Shown: positions 1-6,054, counted from the first letter of the stretch. The stretch: 8,117 bases of DNA from an uncultured Bacteroidales bacterium (GCA_903899865.1 CAIUKZ010000078.1:1-8117); one strand, 5' to 3'. Notes: generated by a model not told the origin, from the letters alone. A program made the numbers and translations.

Positions 1-43
1 ACTCAACCTCAATTCCCTCTAACATTTTATCTAAATAACTCAT
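1..43 (-). CDS. hsdS: HsdS, type I restriction specificity subunit, N-terminal fragment (cut by window edge)
   Basis: Only the first 14 codons are inside the window, reading MSYLDKMLEGIEVE. HsdS is the DNA-recognition subunit of type I restriction-modification enzymes; it has two target-recognition domains and binds two HsdM subunits. The ATG overlaps the hsdM stop as ATGA (the TGA is at 40-42), the usual translational coupling of hsdM to hsdS. The opening peptide, with a Leu-Glu-Gly-Ile-Glu-Val-Glu stretch, resembles the start of many HsdS proteins, which usually continue into a Trp-x-x-Leu-Gly segment. The rest lies to the left of the window, so completeness and specificity cannot be judged. 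The identification rests on this short peptide plus the gene order. Confidence 0.8.
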   Translation of the reverse strand, partial: MSYLDKMLEGIEVE

Positions 44-1587
44 GACTCAATCTCATTTACAATGGCATCAATACTCATACGTAGCGAATTTATTTTCTCC
101 ACCGTAGTTGCAATCTCTGCATTTAACTCAGCAATATCAACAATCTCACGATTATCCTTAGCTTCCACATACGAACTGACGGAGAGATTGTAATCGTTTT
201 CGGCTATTGCAGTGTTGTCGATGGATTTTGCTACATATTCCACATCCTCTTTGCCATCGAACACGCCCATAATCTTGTCAATGTGTTCGTCACTAAGCAG
301 ATTGTTGTTGGTTGCTTTCTTGAAGAACTCTTCGCCGCTGGCATCAATAAACTGCGTTGTAGTATTGGTTTTATGCTTTGAAAGCACCAGAATGTTAACA
401 GAAATAGATGTACCATAAAATAGATTTGGAGCTAAAGAAATGACTGTCTCTACAAAGTTATTATCTACTAAATACTTTCTTATCTTCTGCTCTGCACCGC
501 CACGATAAAAGATACCAGGGAAACAAACAATTGCTGCCCTGCCTTTACTTGAAAGATAACTAAGGGCATGTAATACAAAAGCAAAATCGGCTTTTGATTT
601 AGGAGCCAATACACCAGCAGGTGCAAATCGGTCGTCATTAATTAGCGTTGGGTCGCCATCGCCTATCCAATTGATAGAGTAGGGCGGATTAGAAACGATG
701 GCATCAAATGGTTTATCATCTCCAAAGTGAGGGTCTAAAAGTGTATTTCCAAGCGCAATATTAAACTTATCGTAATTGACGTTGTGCAAAAACATATTCA
801 TACGAGCAAGGTTATAGGTCGTATGGTTTACTTCTTGTCCATAAAATCCTTCTTCAATAATATGATTGTCGAAGTGTTTTTTTGCTTGCAGAAGCAAGGA
901 ACCTGAACCACAAGCAGGGTCATAAATTTTATTTACGGTTGTTTGCTTATGCATTGCAAGTTGAGCAATGAGTTTTGATACGTGCTGTGGCGTAAAAAAC
1001 TCACCTCCTGATTTTCCTGCGTTGGCGGCATAATTACCAATTAGAAATTCGTATGCATCACCAAAAAGGTCAATTTGATTGTCTTCAAAATCTCCAAAAT
1101 TTAGTTCTTCTACACCTTTCAATACGGCAGCTAAGCGCAAGTTTTTGCTTTCAACGGTATTTCCCAATCGTGTACTTGTCGTATCAAAATCGGCAAACAA
1201 TCCTTTTATATCTCGTTCGGATGGATAACCATTAGCAGAACTCTCAATAGCATCAAAAATAGCTTTTAAGTCTGTATTCAAATTGGGGTTTGTATTTGCT
1301 GTTTTGGCAACATTCACAAAAAGTTGACTTGGATAGATAAAATACCCTTTTGTTTTTATCGCATCGTCTTTAATTTCGGGTGTTATTACACCATCCGATA
1401 ATTTTGCATAGTTAATGCTTTCATCACCACCTTCAATGTAATTGGTGAAGTTTTCACTAATAAAGCGATAGAAAAGAGTTCCTAAAACAAATTGTTTAAA
1501 GTCCCATCCATCCACTGAGCCACGAACCTCGTTGGCTATTTTCCATATTTTTGCTTGTAATTCTTGTCTTTGTGCTATGCTTGTCAT
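40..1587 (-). CDS. hsdM: HsdM, type I restriction-modification system DNA methyltransferase subunit
   Basis: A 515-residue protein of the usual length for an HsdM of the EcoR124I-like class. It transfers a methyl group from S-adenosylmethionine to the N6 of adenine in the site chosen by HsdS, and is also a structural part of the restriction complex. Visible parts: an N-terminal helical domain (about residues 1-150) with the conserved WDFKQFVLGTLFYRFIS stretch near 28-44; GGEFFTP at 194-200; the AdoMet-binding motif DPACGSGS at 223-230; and the catalytic motif NPPYS at 300-304. Residues 480-515 are a probable C-terminal helical segment that contacts HsdS. All key residues are present and the frame is intact. 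The ATG at 1585-1587 gives the expected N-terminus. It overlaps hsdS downstream. No hsdR is visible; it is presumably beyond hsdS. Confidence 0.96.
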   Translation of the reverse strand: MTSIAQRQELQAKIWKIANEVRGSVDGWDFKQFVLGTLFYRFISENFTNYIEGGDESINYAKLSDGVITPEIKDDAIKTKGYFIYPSQLFVNVAKTANTNPNLNTDLKAIFDAIESSANGYPSERDIKGLFADFDTTSTRLGNTVESKNLRLAAVLKGVEELNFGDFEDNQIDLFGDAYEFLIGNYAANAGKSGGEFFTPQHVSKLIAQLAMHKQTTVNKIYDPACGSGSLLLQAKKHFDNHIIEEGFYGQEVNHTTYNLARMNMFLHNVNYDKFNIALGNTLLDPHFGDDKPFDAIVSNPPYSINWIGDGDPTLINDDRFAPAGVLAPKSKADFAFVLHALSYLSSKGRAAIVCFPGIFYRGGAEQKIRKYLVDNNFVETVISLAPNLFYGTSISVNILVLSKHKTNTTTQFIDASGEEFFKKATNNNLLSDEHIDKIMGVFDGKEDVEYVAKSIDNTAIAENDYNLSVSSYVEAKDNREIVDIAELNAEIATTVEKINSLRMSIDAIVNEIES

Positions 1588-1638
1588 TATTTTTTGTTGT
1601 TAACTTGTAATTTCAGTTTATTAGTGTCAATTTCTCTT

Positions 1639-1711
1639 TTCTTGGTTTGTCAAGAATATTAAACTTTAAAAATTCAACATTAATTGTTTTAAATTCACAT
1701 CGACAAAAATA
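1639..1711 (-). promoter_or_regulatory. Possible hsdM promoter and leader inverted repeat
   Basis: On the minus strand, 1711-1704 reads TATTTTTG, an exact fit to the Bacteroidota -7 pattern TAnnTTTG, and would give a leader of about 110 nt before hsdM. I see no clear TTG at the matching -33 position, so the call is weak. Inside the leader a perfect 6-bp inverted repeat (TTCTTG, 6-nt spacer, CAAGAA) lies at 1639-1656. It has no T-run and could be an operator. The rest of the 226-nt gap between the AbiEii stop and hsdM is AT-rich, with no convincing terminator. Confidence 0.3.
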
Positions 1712-1813
1712 CATATTTCATTTTATTCATTTATGCTTGTTGCTTTTTAAACATACTGATGATAATGAAATTCGTATAACTTGTTTTTGGGAAAATAGTA
1801 AATTTTCAGCTTT

Positions 1814-2608
1814 TTATATCTTCTCAATCAATTCAGTTTTTACTAGTTCCCATGCTTTTTGTGGATCATAGGCTTCTCCGTTGCGGAGTAATAATTGAAT
1901 GTCGCCTAGGAATTCGGTATCTAACATTTTTTCTTCCATATTCAGTAAGAATTCTTTTTGTGTGGGCACATTGCTTCCCACAACAAAGTTCATGTATTCG
2001 CGATAGCAAGTAAGTATTTGGTCAAAATTCAAATCACTTTGGGTTATGGCTGTGTACAAGTCGAACAAGTCACGACCTTTTCGACGTTGATAAAGTGCCC
2101 TGAGCTTTGTTCCTAATAATTCTTCCAATTGATAAGTTGTGATTTCACAACTATCGTTATACCATTGACTCTCTACTGAGAATGGGAACTTTTGCCAGTC
2201 AATTACGGAAAAATGCTCCCGACAATTTATTTCGACTTTCAACCGAATGGGCATGACAGGTGCAATTTCGGATTCTAACTTAAAGACCAAAGTATTGTTG
2301 TTGGCTTTTTGCTTTACAACAGGTTCACCTAAAAAGGATAACACTTCATCTCGGAGTTTATCTATGATTGGTTTGATAGGTCCTGCTTTGATTTGAACTA
2401 AATCAATATCTTCCGAATACCGTGGTTGAGGAGATAGATACAATTTATGTAAAGCTGTACCACCCCGAAATGCCAAATTATTAGCAAGGAATTCATCTTT
2501 AAATATTTCTGTAAGCGCACGACAAATAATCAAGTCCTGTTCGACTTGTTCGTTTGTTTGCCACGGCACTTTATTTGCCCATTCTGTAATATATGCTTGT
2601 GGAATCAT
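1814..2608 (-). CDS. abiEii: AbiEii-family nucleotidyltransferase toxin (first pair)
   Basis: A 264-residue member of the AbiEii/AbiGii nucleotidyltransferase family (type IV toxin-antitoxin or abortive infection). Related toxins such as MenT add nucleotides to tRNA acceptor ends and stop translation; the exact substrate here is unknown. Fold motifs are complete: FRGGTAL at 47-53 (nucleotide-binding GG-T/S loop), SEDIDL at 65-70 with the metal-binding Asp pair D67 and D69, a third acidic residue in RLKVEIN (E126), and the C-terminal KLRALYQRRKGRDLFDLY at 168-185, with the conserved Lys and Asp of the family. The ATG at 2606-2608 is preceded two codons upstream by an in-frame stop. Its antitoxin gene lies directly upstream, but with an 88-nt gap rather than the short overlap often seen. 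No truncation is seen. Confidence 0.92.
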   Translation of the reverse strand: MIPQAYITEWANKVPWQTNEQVEQDLIICRALTEIFKDEFLANNLAFRGGTALHKLYLSPQPRYSEDIDLVQIKAGPIKPIIDKLRDEVLSFLGEPVVKQKANNNTLVFKLESEIAPVMPIRLKVEINCREHFSVIDWQKFPFSVESQWYNDSCEITTYQLEELLGTKLRALYQRRKGRDLFDLYTAITQSDLNFDQILTCYREYMNFVVGSNVPTQKEFLLNMEEKMLDTEFLGDIQLLLRNGEAYDPQKAWELVKTELIEKI

Positions 2609-2656
2609 TATTTATTCAAATCATTTATTCTAAATAGTTGATTTTCTAGACTCAGC

Positions 2657-2680
2657 AGATGCAAAACAAGCTTTGCATCT
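2657..2680 (-). promoter_or_regulatory. Perfect hairpin between antitoxin and toxin genes
   Basis: A 9-bp perfect inverted repeat (AGATGCAAA at 2657-2665, TTTGCATCT at 2672-2680, 6-nt loop) sits in the 88-nt space between the abiEi stop and the abiEii start. No T-run follows on either strand, so it is not a standard terminator. In the minus-strand mRNA it would form a stem-loop about 48 nt before the toxin start. It could be an attenuator, a processing or stability element that lowers toxin relative to antitoxin, or a protein-binding site. The role is inferred; the structure itself is seen directly. Confidence 0.55.
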
Positions 2681-2696
2681 ACACTCGCTACTCAAA

Positions 2697-3515
2697 TCAA
2701 TCGTCAATTTCAATTTCTGTATTCAATATTACTTTCCAACGATCGTTTATGGGAAATCCGACTATAGGTGAAGTTGTTTTAAGTGGCGTTCGAAAAAAAA
2801 CAGTATCTCTCTGTTCTAACACTTTATATAAAGTGTTAGACAATAATTCATTTTCCACCACTGTTTCAAGAATATATCCAAGTCGTTGTAATGCTGTAAC
2901 TGGAACATGGGTAAGAAGTTCGTTGCTAAACATTTCAGGTTTAATTGACTCAACTAATTCATTCAATACTGTTGACACTCTGTTTATTCCTCCCACTCGC
3001 TTTTCAAATTGGATTAAGTCGCAAGCTGTAAGAGCCGGATTGGAGACTTTAAGATATCCTGCTTCTGTTTTCTTTGATTCTAGGAGAGTCTCAGGAATAT
3101 CTTTTTTACTCAGGTAATTTATTTTCAAGCCTTTTTTTTGCGTTGTACGTAGAACTGGAAAATTCGTAACAACAAAAAATTCTTGCGGTTGCTGATGAGA
3201 GGCTCCATAGAAACCTGCGGCATTGAGTAATGCCAAGTAATATGGGCGTTGTAGATTTTTCATTAATCCATCCAAGAACAAGGCAGGAGGCAAAATGCCT
3301 TTGGATGAATATTGAGGTGGAATAATTAGATAATAACTTCTATAAATTGAAATAATTTTGCCTTTTGCAGTTAGTCTACTTAAAGCACTTCTTGCTGCAA
3401 TTTCAGTATAGTTTGGCAGCTCTGTTGCAAGTAAACTCAATGAAAAAGCATATCTCCCCCGCGATTGAAGGTTTTCTATCCATTGGCTTAATGTGATTTC
3501 ATCTTGCTTACCCAT
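2697..3515 (-). CDS. abiEi: AbiEi-family antitoxin / transcriptional repressor (first pair)
   Basis: A 272-residue protein of the AbiEi antitoxin family (COG5340-like). The N-terminal winged helix-turn-helix spans about residues 20-65 (for example LLATELPNY at 29-37 and the helix ending in LTAKGKI), followed by the larger C-terminal antitoxin domain, which includes GFYGASHQQPQEFFVVTN and the family-typical tail RWKVILNTEIEIDD. In characterised members the protein binds inverted repeats in its own promoter and counteracts the NTase toxin without stable complex formation. The ATG at 3513-3515 follows a good promoter at 3532-3563 with a leader of only about 10 nt. The toxin gene follows after 88 nt. 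The protein is intact and close in length to relatives. Confidence 0.9.
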   Translation of the reverse strand: MGKQDEITLSQWIENLQSRGRYAFSLSLLATELPNYTEIAARSALSRLTAKGKIISIYRSYYLIIPPQYSSKGILPPALFLDGLMKNLQRPYYLALLNAAGFYGASHQQPQEFFVVTNFPVLRTTQKKGLKINYLSKKDIPETLLESKKTEAGYLKVSNPALTACDLIQFEKRVGGINRVSTVLNELVESIKPEMFSNELLTHVPVTALQRLGYILETVVENELLSNTLYKVLEQRDTVFFRTPLKTTSPIVGFPINDRWKVILNTEIEIDD

Positions 3516-3531
3516 AGAAGTAATTTTTTGC

Positions 3532-3563
3532 CAAAGATACCGTTTTTCGGCAATTATCGCAAA
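3532..3563 (-). promoter_or_regulatory. Promoter of the first AbiE pair, with embedded CCG/CGG dyad
   Basis: On the minus strand, TTTG (3563-3560), a 20-nt spacer and TATCTTTG (3539-3532) match the Bacteroidota -33/-7 consensus, 16 nt before the abiEi ATG. Predicted transcription starts near 3525. The spacer holds CCGAAAAACGG (3550-3540 on the minus strand), a small dyad next to the -7 box and a candidate repressor contact. A near-copy of this stretch, 22 of 25 bases, recurs at 5798-5822. Confidence 0.7.
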
Positions 3564-3634
3564 GAGTCTATCTATTTTTTTTCAATCGGAGTGAAAAATA
3601 ATTAAGTATTGCATTCTCTTATCCTTAACTCCAC

Positions 3635-3673
3635 TATTTTGTCTCTAGTTTAGCATAAATTTGTGACAAAATA
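3635..3673. repeat. 39-bp near-palindromic repeat, copy 1 (after the second toxin gene)
   Basis: Arms TATTTTGTC (3635-3643) and GACAAAATA (3665-3673) are separated by 21 nt; pairing extends one more base on each side (3634 with 3674). It lies 2 nt beyond the stop of the second AbiEii gene. The same two arms at exactly the same distance recur at 5523-5561; by hand count 31 of 39 positions agree. No T-run follows on the minus strand, so a simple terminator role is not supported. Confidence 0.7.
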
Positions 3674-3675
3674 GG

Positions 3676-4671
3676 TTACTCGTTTTTAATAACGACAGCG
3701 GAAAATCGCCTGTTTAATTCCGTTAATCGTTTTGCAATTTCATTTAAGCTTTTCAAAATTTGAACCTCTGTGGGTAATTCTCCATACACCAAATCATTAA
3801 AGGTAGTGAAATAGGTGTTTTTGATTTGATTCCAGGTGTTTATGGTATCCGAAAATATGATTGCTGTTGATGGGTGGTTTGCTAACCACTCGTTGTTATT
3901 TTTGAAACTTACCACATCGTCTGCGGCTACTTTTGACAACATTGATTCGAAATCGTCACTATTGAAGAATGTTCTCACCTCGTCTATTGAAAGCAATTTA
4001 TGAATGTCATATATATGTCTTACTTTATTGCTGAGATCGGCAATTGGATCGGGGGTGAATGAGAAGCGGACTAAACTCATTATTTTTTCGCAAAGTGTTC
4101 TTTCTTTACTTAGAATTTTGACCTGAAAGGGTTGAAGGTTGTAGTCTTCTATCAGAGCAGATTGCCCTGTGGTCTGCATCATTTCTGCCACAAAAGAACT
4201 GACATTGGCAGTAGTATAAGGTTCAAAACTTCCCAACCAGGTTGTTTCGAGAATAATAATATCGCGCACCTGACCAAATTGTCCATTGAAATGGTGTTGG
4301 TAGGTATGAGCCGTTTTACGGATCATACCGAACTTATTTGTGATTCCGGGTACTTCTATTTCGGGTAATATTGCAGCTACGGTTTCTGATATTTTTTTTA
4401 ATCTGGTTTTAAGCTGATTACCCGACTCTGTCCCCTCTTTTAAAAGGACAATGTCAATATCTTCTGAAAATCGGTCGATCACATTCAAGCATTTGGATAA
4501 GGCTGTGCCTCCTTTGAACACGGCATAGTTACCGACCTTGGAAGTGAAAATCGCATGTAATGCAACCGTTACCCAGTAGTCTTTTTCAATATAAATCTCT
4601 GGAAGGTTTTTCAATTGTGCAGTTGCTACAATTGCATCGCTGTACAGTTCGATATTATCATGTAACCTCAT
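3676..4671 (-). CDS. AbiEii/AbiGii-family nucleotidyltransferase toxin (second pair)
   Basis: A 331-residue nucleotidyltransferase toxin, longer than the first pair's toxin and of a different subfamily. Motifs: YIEKDYWV at 27-34 in the N-terminal helix typical of this group, FKGGTAL at 52-58, SEDIDI at 69-74 with metal-binding D71 and D73, an acidic residue in LETTW (E142), and CEKIMSLVR at 194-202 followed by RHIYDIHKL at 218-226, which matches the Lys and Asp block of the family's C-terminal domain. The family transfers nucleotides, in studied cases to tRNA; the target here is not known. The ATG at 4669-4671 lies 3 nt after the stop of the upstream antitoxin gene, so the pair is tightly coupled. 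The frame and catalytic residues are intact. Confidence 0.9.
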   Translation of the reverse strand: MRLHDNIELYSDAIVATAQLKNLPEIYIEKDYWVTVALHAIFTSKVGNYAVFKGGTALSKCLNVIDRFSEDIDIVLLKEGTESGNQLKTRLKKISETVAAILPEIEVPGITNKFGMIRKTAHTYQHHFNGQFGQVRDIIILETTWLGSFEPYTTANVSSFVAEMMQTTGQSALIEDYNLQPFQVKILSKERTLCEKIMSLVRFSFTPDPIADLSNKVRHIYDIHKLLSIDEVRTFFNSDDFESMLSKVAADDVVSFKNNNEWLANHPSTAIIFSDTINTWNQIKNTYFTTFNDLVYGELPTEVQILKSLNEIAKRLTELNRRFSAVVIKNE

Positions 4672-4674
4672 GAT

Positions 4675-5406
4675 CTATTTTAATTTTAGTTTCCAGTTGC
4701 TTCCATTAGAAAGCAAACTATCGGGTATGTTGTATTGGTACTCAGACAAAGGATTTAAACTGTTTTTTAATATTGTAGAATTCGTTTTCGTATTGAATTT
4801 TTCCATAATGGCTCCCAACAATGCTCTTACCCGCGGAGGGTATTTTAATGCAATTGTTATCAGACTGTTTAAATCTTCATTACTTAATGAATTGAATTTG
4901 TTTGCCAATAAGGTTAATGCAGAGACTGGGTCTAAATCGGGAATCTGATTAAAGTCCTTGATTGCATCCAATAGCTCCAATAAATAATAGTTATCGTCAT
5001 TTACATCCACATAGCTTTTTACAGCTTTTCCTTTCATGTTACCAACGGTTGCAAAAATACGTTTATCCCGACAAGCAATTTTGATTATTTTCGGGACTTG
5101 AGTTGTAAGTCCTAATCGGTTGTATAAACTTGATCCAGTGATATAAGCAATACGTTTTCCATCCTCAAATAAATATGTTTTCAATAATTCCTGCTCATTG
5201 GGCTTCAATGTGCCAAAAACGGTTTGTTTGGGCTTATAAAATATACCTGAAGAAATCCGGTTGATTATTTCTTTTTTAATCAATCTTTCCAATGCCTTTG
5301 AAGCGGCTGCATATTCACTTCTTTCGACCATCAGTGTTTGATAGTCGAAAGTTGTGCCTTCGGGTAGTTGTTGTATTTGCTGTTCTATTTTTTGAGCTAC
5401 TCTCAT
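4675..5406 (-). CDS. DUF6088 / AbiEi-like antitoxin with winged-helix N-terminus (second pair)
   Basis: A 243-residue protein resembling the DUF6088 family, commonly coded directly before AbiEii-type toxins and thought to act as antitoxin and autorepressor. About residues 1-65 form a winged helix (helices around VAQKIEQQIQQLP and EYAAASKALERLIKKEIINR, then a wing through SSGIFYKPKQ). Residues 85-125 carry the conserved Tyr-Ile-Thr-Gly-Ser-Ser-Leu-Tyr-Asn-Arg-Leu-Gly-Leu-Thr-Thr stretch of AbiEi-like proteins. The ATG at 5404-5406 is supported by a promoter 22 nt upstream that overlaps an inverted-repeat operator. The toxin start follows 3 nt after its stop. It is not similar at a glance to the first pair's AbiEi, so the pairs are unlikely to be recent duplicates. 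Confidence 0.85.
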   Translation of the reverse strand: MRVAQKIEQQIQQLPEGTTFDYQTLMVERSEYAAASKALERLIKKEIINRISSGIFYKPKQTVFGTLKPNEQELLKTYLFEDGKRIAYITGSSLYNRLGLTTQVPKIIKIACRDKRIFATVGNMKGKAVKSYVDVNDDNYYLLELLDAIKDFNQIPDLDPVSALTLLANKFNSLSNEDLNSLITIALKYPPRVRALLGAIMEKFNTKTNSTILKNSLNPLSEYQYNIPDSLLSNGSNWKLKLK

Positions 5407-5427
5407 TTTTCAGTTTGTTTAGCAAAG

Positions 5428-5457
5428 CAAATATACAAATAATTCTTAATGTGTCAA
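5428..5457 (-). promoter_or_regulatory. Promoter of the second toxin-antitoxin pair
   Basis: On the minus strand, TTG (5457-5455), a 19-nt spacer and TATATTTG (5435-5428) fit the Bacteroidota consensus exactly. Predicted transcription starts near 5421, giving a leader of about 15 nt before the antitoxin ATG. The -33 TTG lies inside the left arm of the inverted repeat at 5452-5481, so a protein bound there would block the promoter. Confidence 0.75.
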
Positions 5458-5481
5458 GTAAACGGCGCAAAATACTTGACA
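5452..5481. promoter_or_regulatory. Operator-like inverted repeat, copy 1 (antitoxin promoter)
   Basis: Perfect 9-bp arms TGTCAAGTA (5452-5460) and TACTTGACA (5473-5481) enclose 12 nt. One arm contains the -33 element of the second pair's promoter. AbiEi-type antitoxins are known to autorepress by binding inverted repeats at their promoters, which makes this the best candidate operator for the DUF6088 protein. A second copy with 26 of 28 identical bases lies 415 bp further upstream. Recognition by the antitoxin is inferred. Confidence 0.6.
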
Positions 5482-5521
5482 TTATATTCAAATTTTCGGC
5501 AGTAAATTTGAAATGCTGCCG

Positions 5522-5562
5522 ATATTTTGTCGCAAATATTGCAAATATTTGCGACAAAATAT
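5522..5562. repeat. 19-bp-arm perfect palindrome; copy 2 of the 39-bp repeat
   Basis: A perfect inverted repeat with 19-bp arms (5522-5540 and 5544-5562) and a 3-nt centre. Each arm carries TATTTTGTCGCAAATATT or its complement. The stretch 5523-5561 matches the repeat at 3635-3673 in 31 of 39 positions with identical outer arms. The two copies bracket the second toxin-antitoxin pair. The exact symmetry suggests a dimeric-protein or recombinase site; there is no T-run, and the arms are too AT-rich for a typical terminator. Confidence 0.75.
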
Positions 5563-5630
5563 GTTTGATAGATTTTTGTTTGAAAGGAGTAAGAATAATA
5601 CAGGGTTTCATATTCAGAATTGATAGGTGT

Positions 5631-5683
5631 TGTTCAGTAAAATGAAGTGTTCATTGTCAATGAACATACAAGAATGTTGAACA
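5631..5683. promoter_or_regulatory. Four-half-site dyad of TGTTCA/TGAACA
   Basis: TGTTCA at 5631 and 5648 and TGAACA at 5661 and 5678 are arranged symmetrically around position 5657, with 11-nt gaps inside each outer pair. The centre is a perfect 8-bp inverted repeat TGTTCATT, GTC, AATGAACA (5648-5666). This looks like a binding site for a dimer-of-dimers regulator. No gene starts close to it, so the regulated unit is unclear. Confidence 0.5.
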
Positions 5684-5719
5684 TATTTTGGATTTAAAAA
5701 TGATATAAAGAGTTAATAT

Positions 5720-5755
5720 GTCCCGTTTATTGCGTAAAAAACAGGACTTTTTTTT
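5720..5755 (+). terminator. Rho-independent-type terminator on the plus strand
   Basis: A stem GTCCCGTTT (5720-5728) pairs with AAACAGGAC (5739-5747) with one C-A mismatch and a 10-nt loop, followed directly by eight T residues (5748-5755). The polarity is plus strand, opposite to all genes here, so it would end a plus-strand transcript arising within about 5480-5720, or stop antisense transcription. No T-run exists in the minus direction. Confidence 0.5.
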
Positions 5756-5773
5756 GTAAATTTTTGACTAGAT

Positions 5774-5817
5774 GATAATAAAACGGTTGCAATAATAACC
5801 GTTTTTCGGATATTATC
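5774..5817. repeat. Compound hairpin next to a copy of the first pair's promoter box
   Basis: AAAACGGTT (5780-5788) and AACCGTTTT (5797-5805) form a perfect 9-bp stem with an 8-nt loop. The flanking GATAATA (5774-5780) and TATTATC (5811-5817) can extend the pairing across a 6-nt bulge. It overlaps the sequence at 5798-5822 that copies the promoter-operator stretch of the first AbiE pair (3539-3563): ACCGTTTTTCGG, two variable bases, then ATTATCGCA. It is probably a remnant of regulatory DNA. Confidence 0.5.
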
Positions 5818-5866
5818 GCAGACAAAATATGGATTTAGGGTTAATGTAGATTTTGGAATATTGAAA

Positions 5867-5895
5867 TGTCAAGTAAACGGTGCATAATACTTGAC
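5867..5895. repeat. Operator-like inverted repeat, copy 2 (orphan)
   Basis: Arms GTCAAGTA (5868-5875) and TACTTGAC (5888-5895) enclose 12 nt. It differs from the copy at 5453-5480 at only two positions (5881 and 5885), both in the spacer. No TAnnTTTG box stands at the right distance on either strand and no gene follows, so it is not a promoter operator in the same sense. It could be a remote binding site for looping repression, or the relic of a lost toxin-antitoxin unit. Confidence 0.6.
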
Positions 5896-5907
5896 GTATT
5901 ACCCTTG

Positions 5908-6050
5908 TCCCCAGAGGGGAGAATTTGATATTCATTGATATTGGGATTATGGGATATTGGTTGATAATTATAGATATTAGTGGATATTCATAGATATTCA
6001 TAGATATTGATAGATATTGGTTGATATTGATAGTTATTTAGAGTCAAGAC
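5908..6050. repeat. Composite repeat A: GC-rich hairpin plus 10-bp-period GATATT array
   Basis: It begins with the hairpin TCCCC-AGA-GGGGA (5908-5920) and continues as an array of about a dozen 10-bp units of the type GATATTSATA. Unit starts at 5953, 5963, 5973, 5983, 5993, 6003, 6013, 6023 and 6033 are in exact 10-bp register; GATATT occurs exactly nine times. It ends with a TAGAGTCAAGAC segment. The same order (GC-rich dyad, GATATT array, AGAGCCAAGA segment) recurs on the other side of the ATPase gene. Confidence 0.8.
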
Positions 6051-6054
6051 AATA

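Noticed and set aside
3634..3674. The inverted repeat after the second toxin gene considered as a Rho-independent terminator.
   Set aside because: The stem is AT-rich, the loop is 21 nt and there is no T-run on the minus strand; its match to the repeat at 5523-5561 suggests another role.
5315..5611. A 98-codon minus-strand open frame overlapping the start of the DUF6088 gene.
   Set aside because: It covers the antitoxin promoter, operator and the palindrome in another frame, and has no domain. The antitoxin frame is clearly the coding one.
5453..5895. The 28-bp operator pair considered as dif-like Xer recombination sites (11-6-11 layout).
   Set aside because: The symmetry is in the outer bases and breaks towards the centre, the reverse of typical dif sites, and one copy sits on a promoter -33 box. 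An operator explains it better.
5813..6001. A 62-codon minus-strand open frame rich in Ile, Tyr and Asn.
   Set aside because: It is a translation of the GATATT array and the orphan operator; no promoter or start signal, and the composition is set by the repeat.
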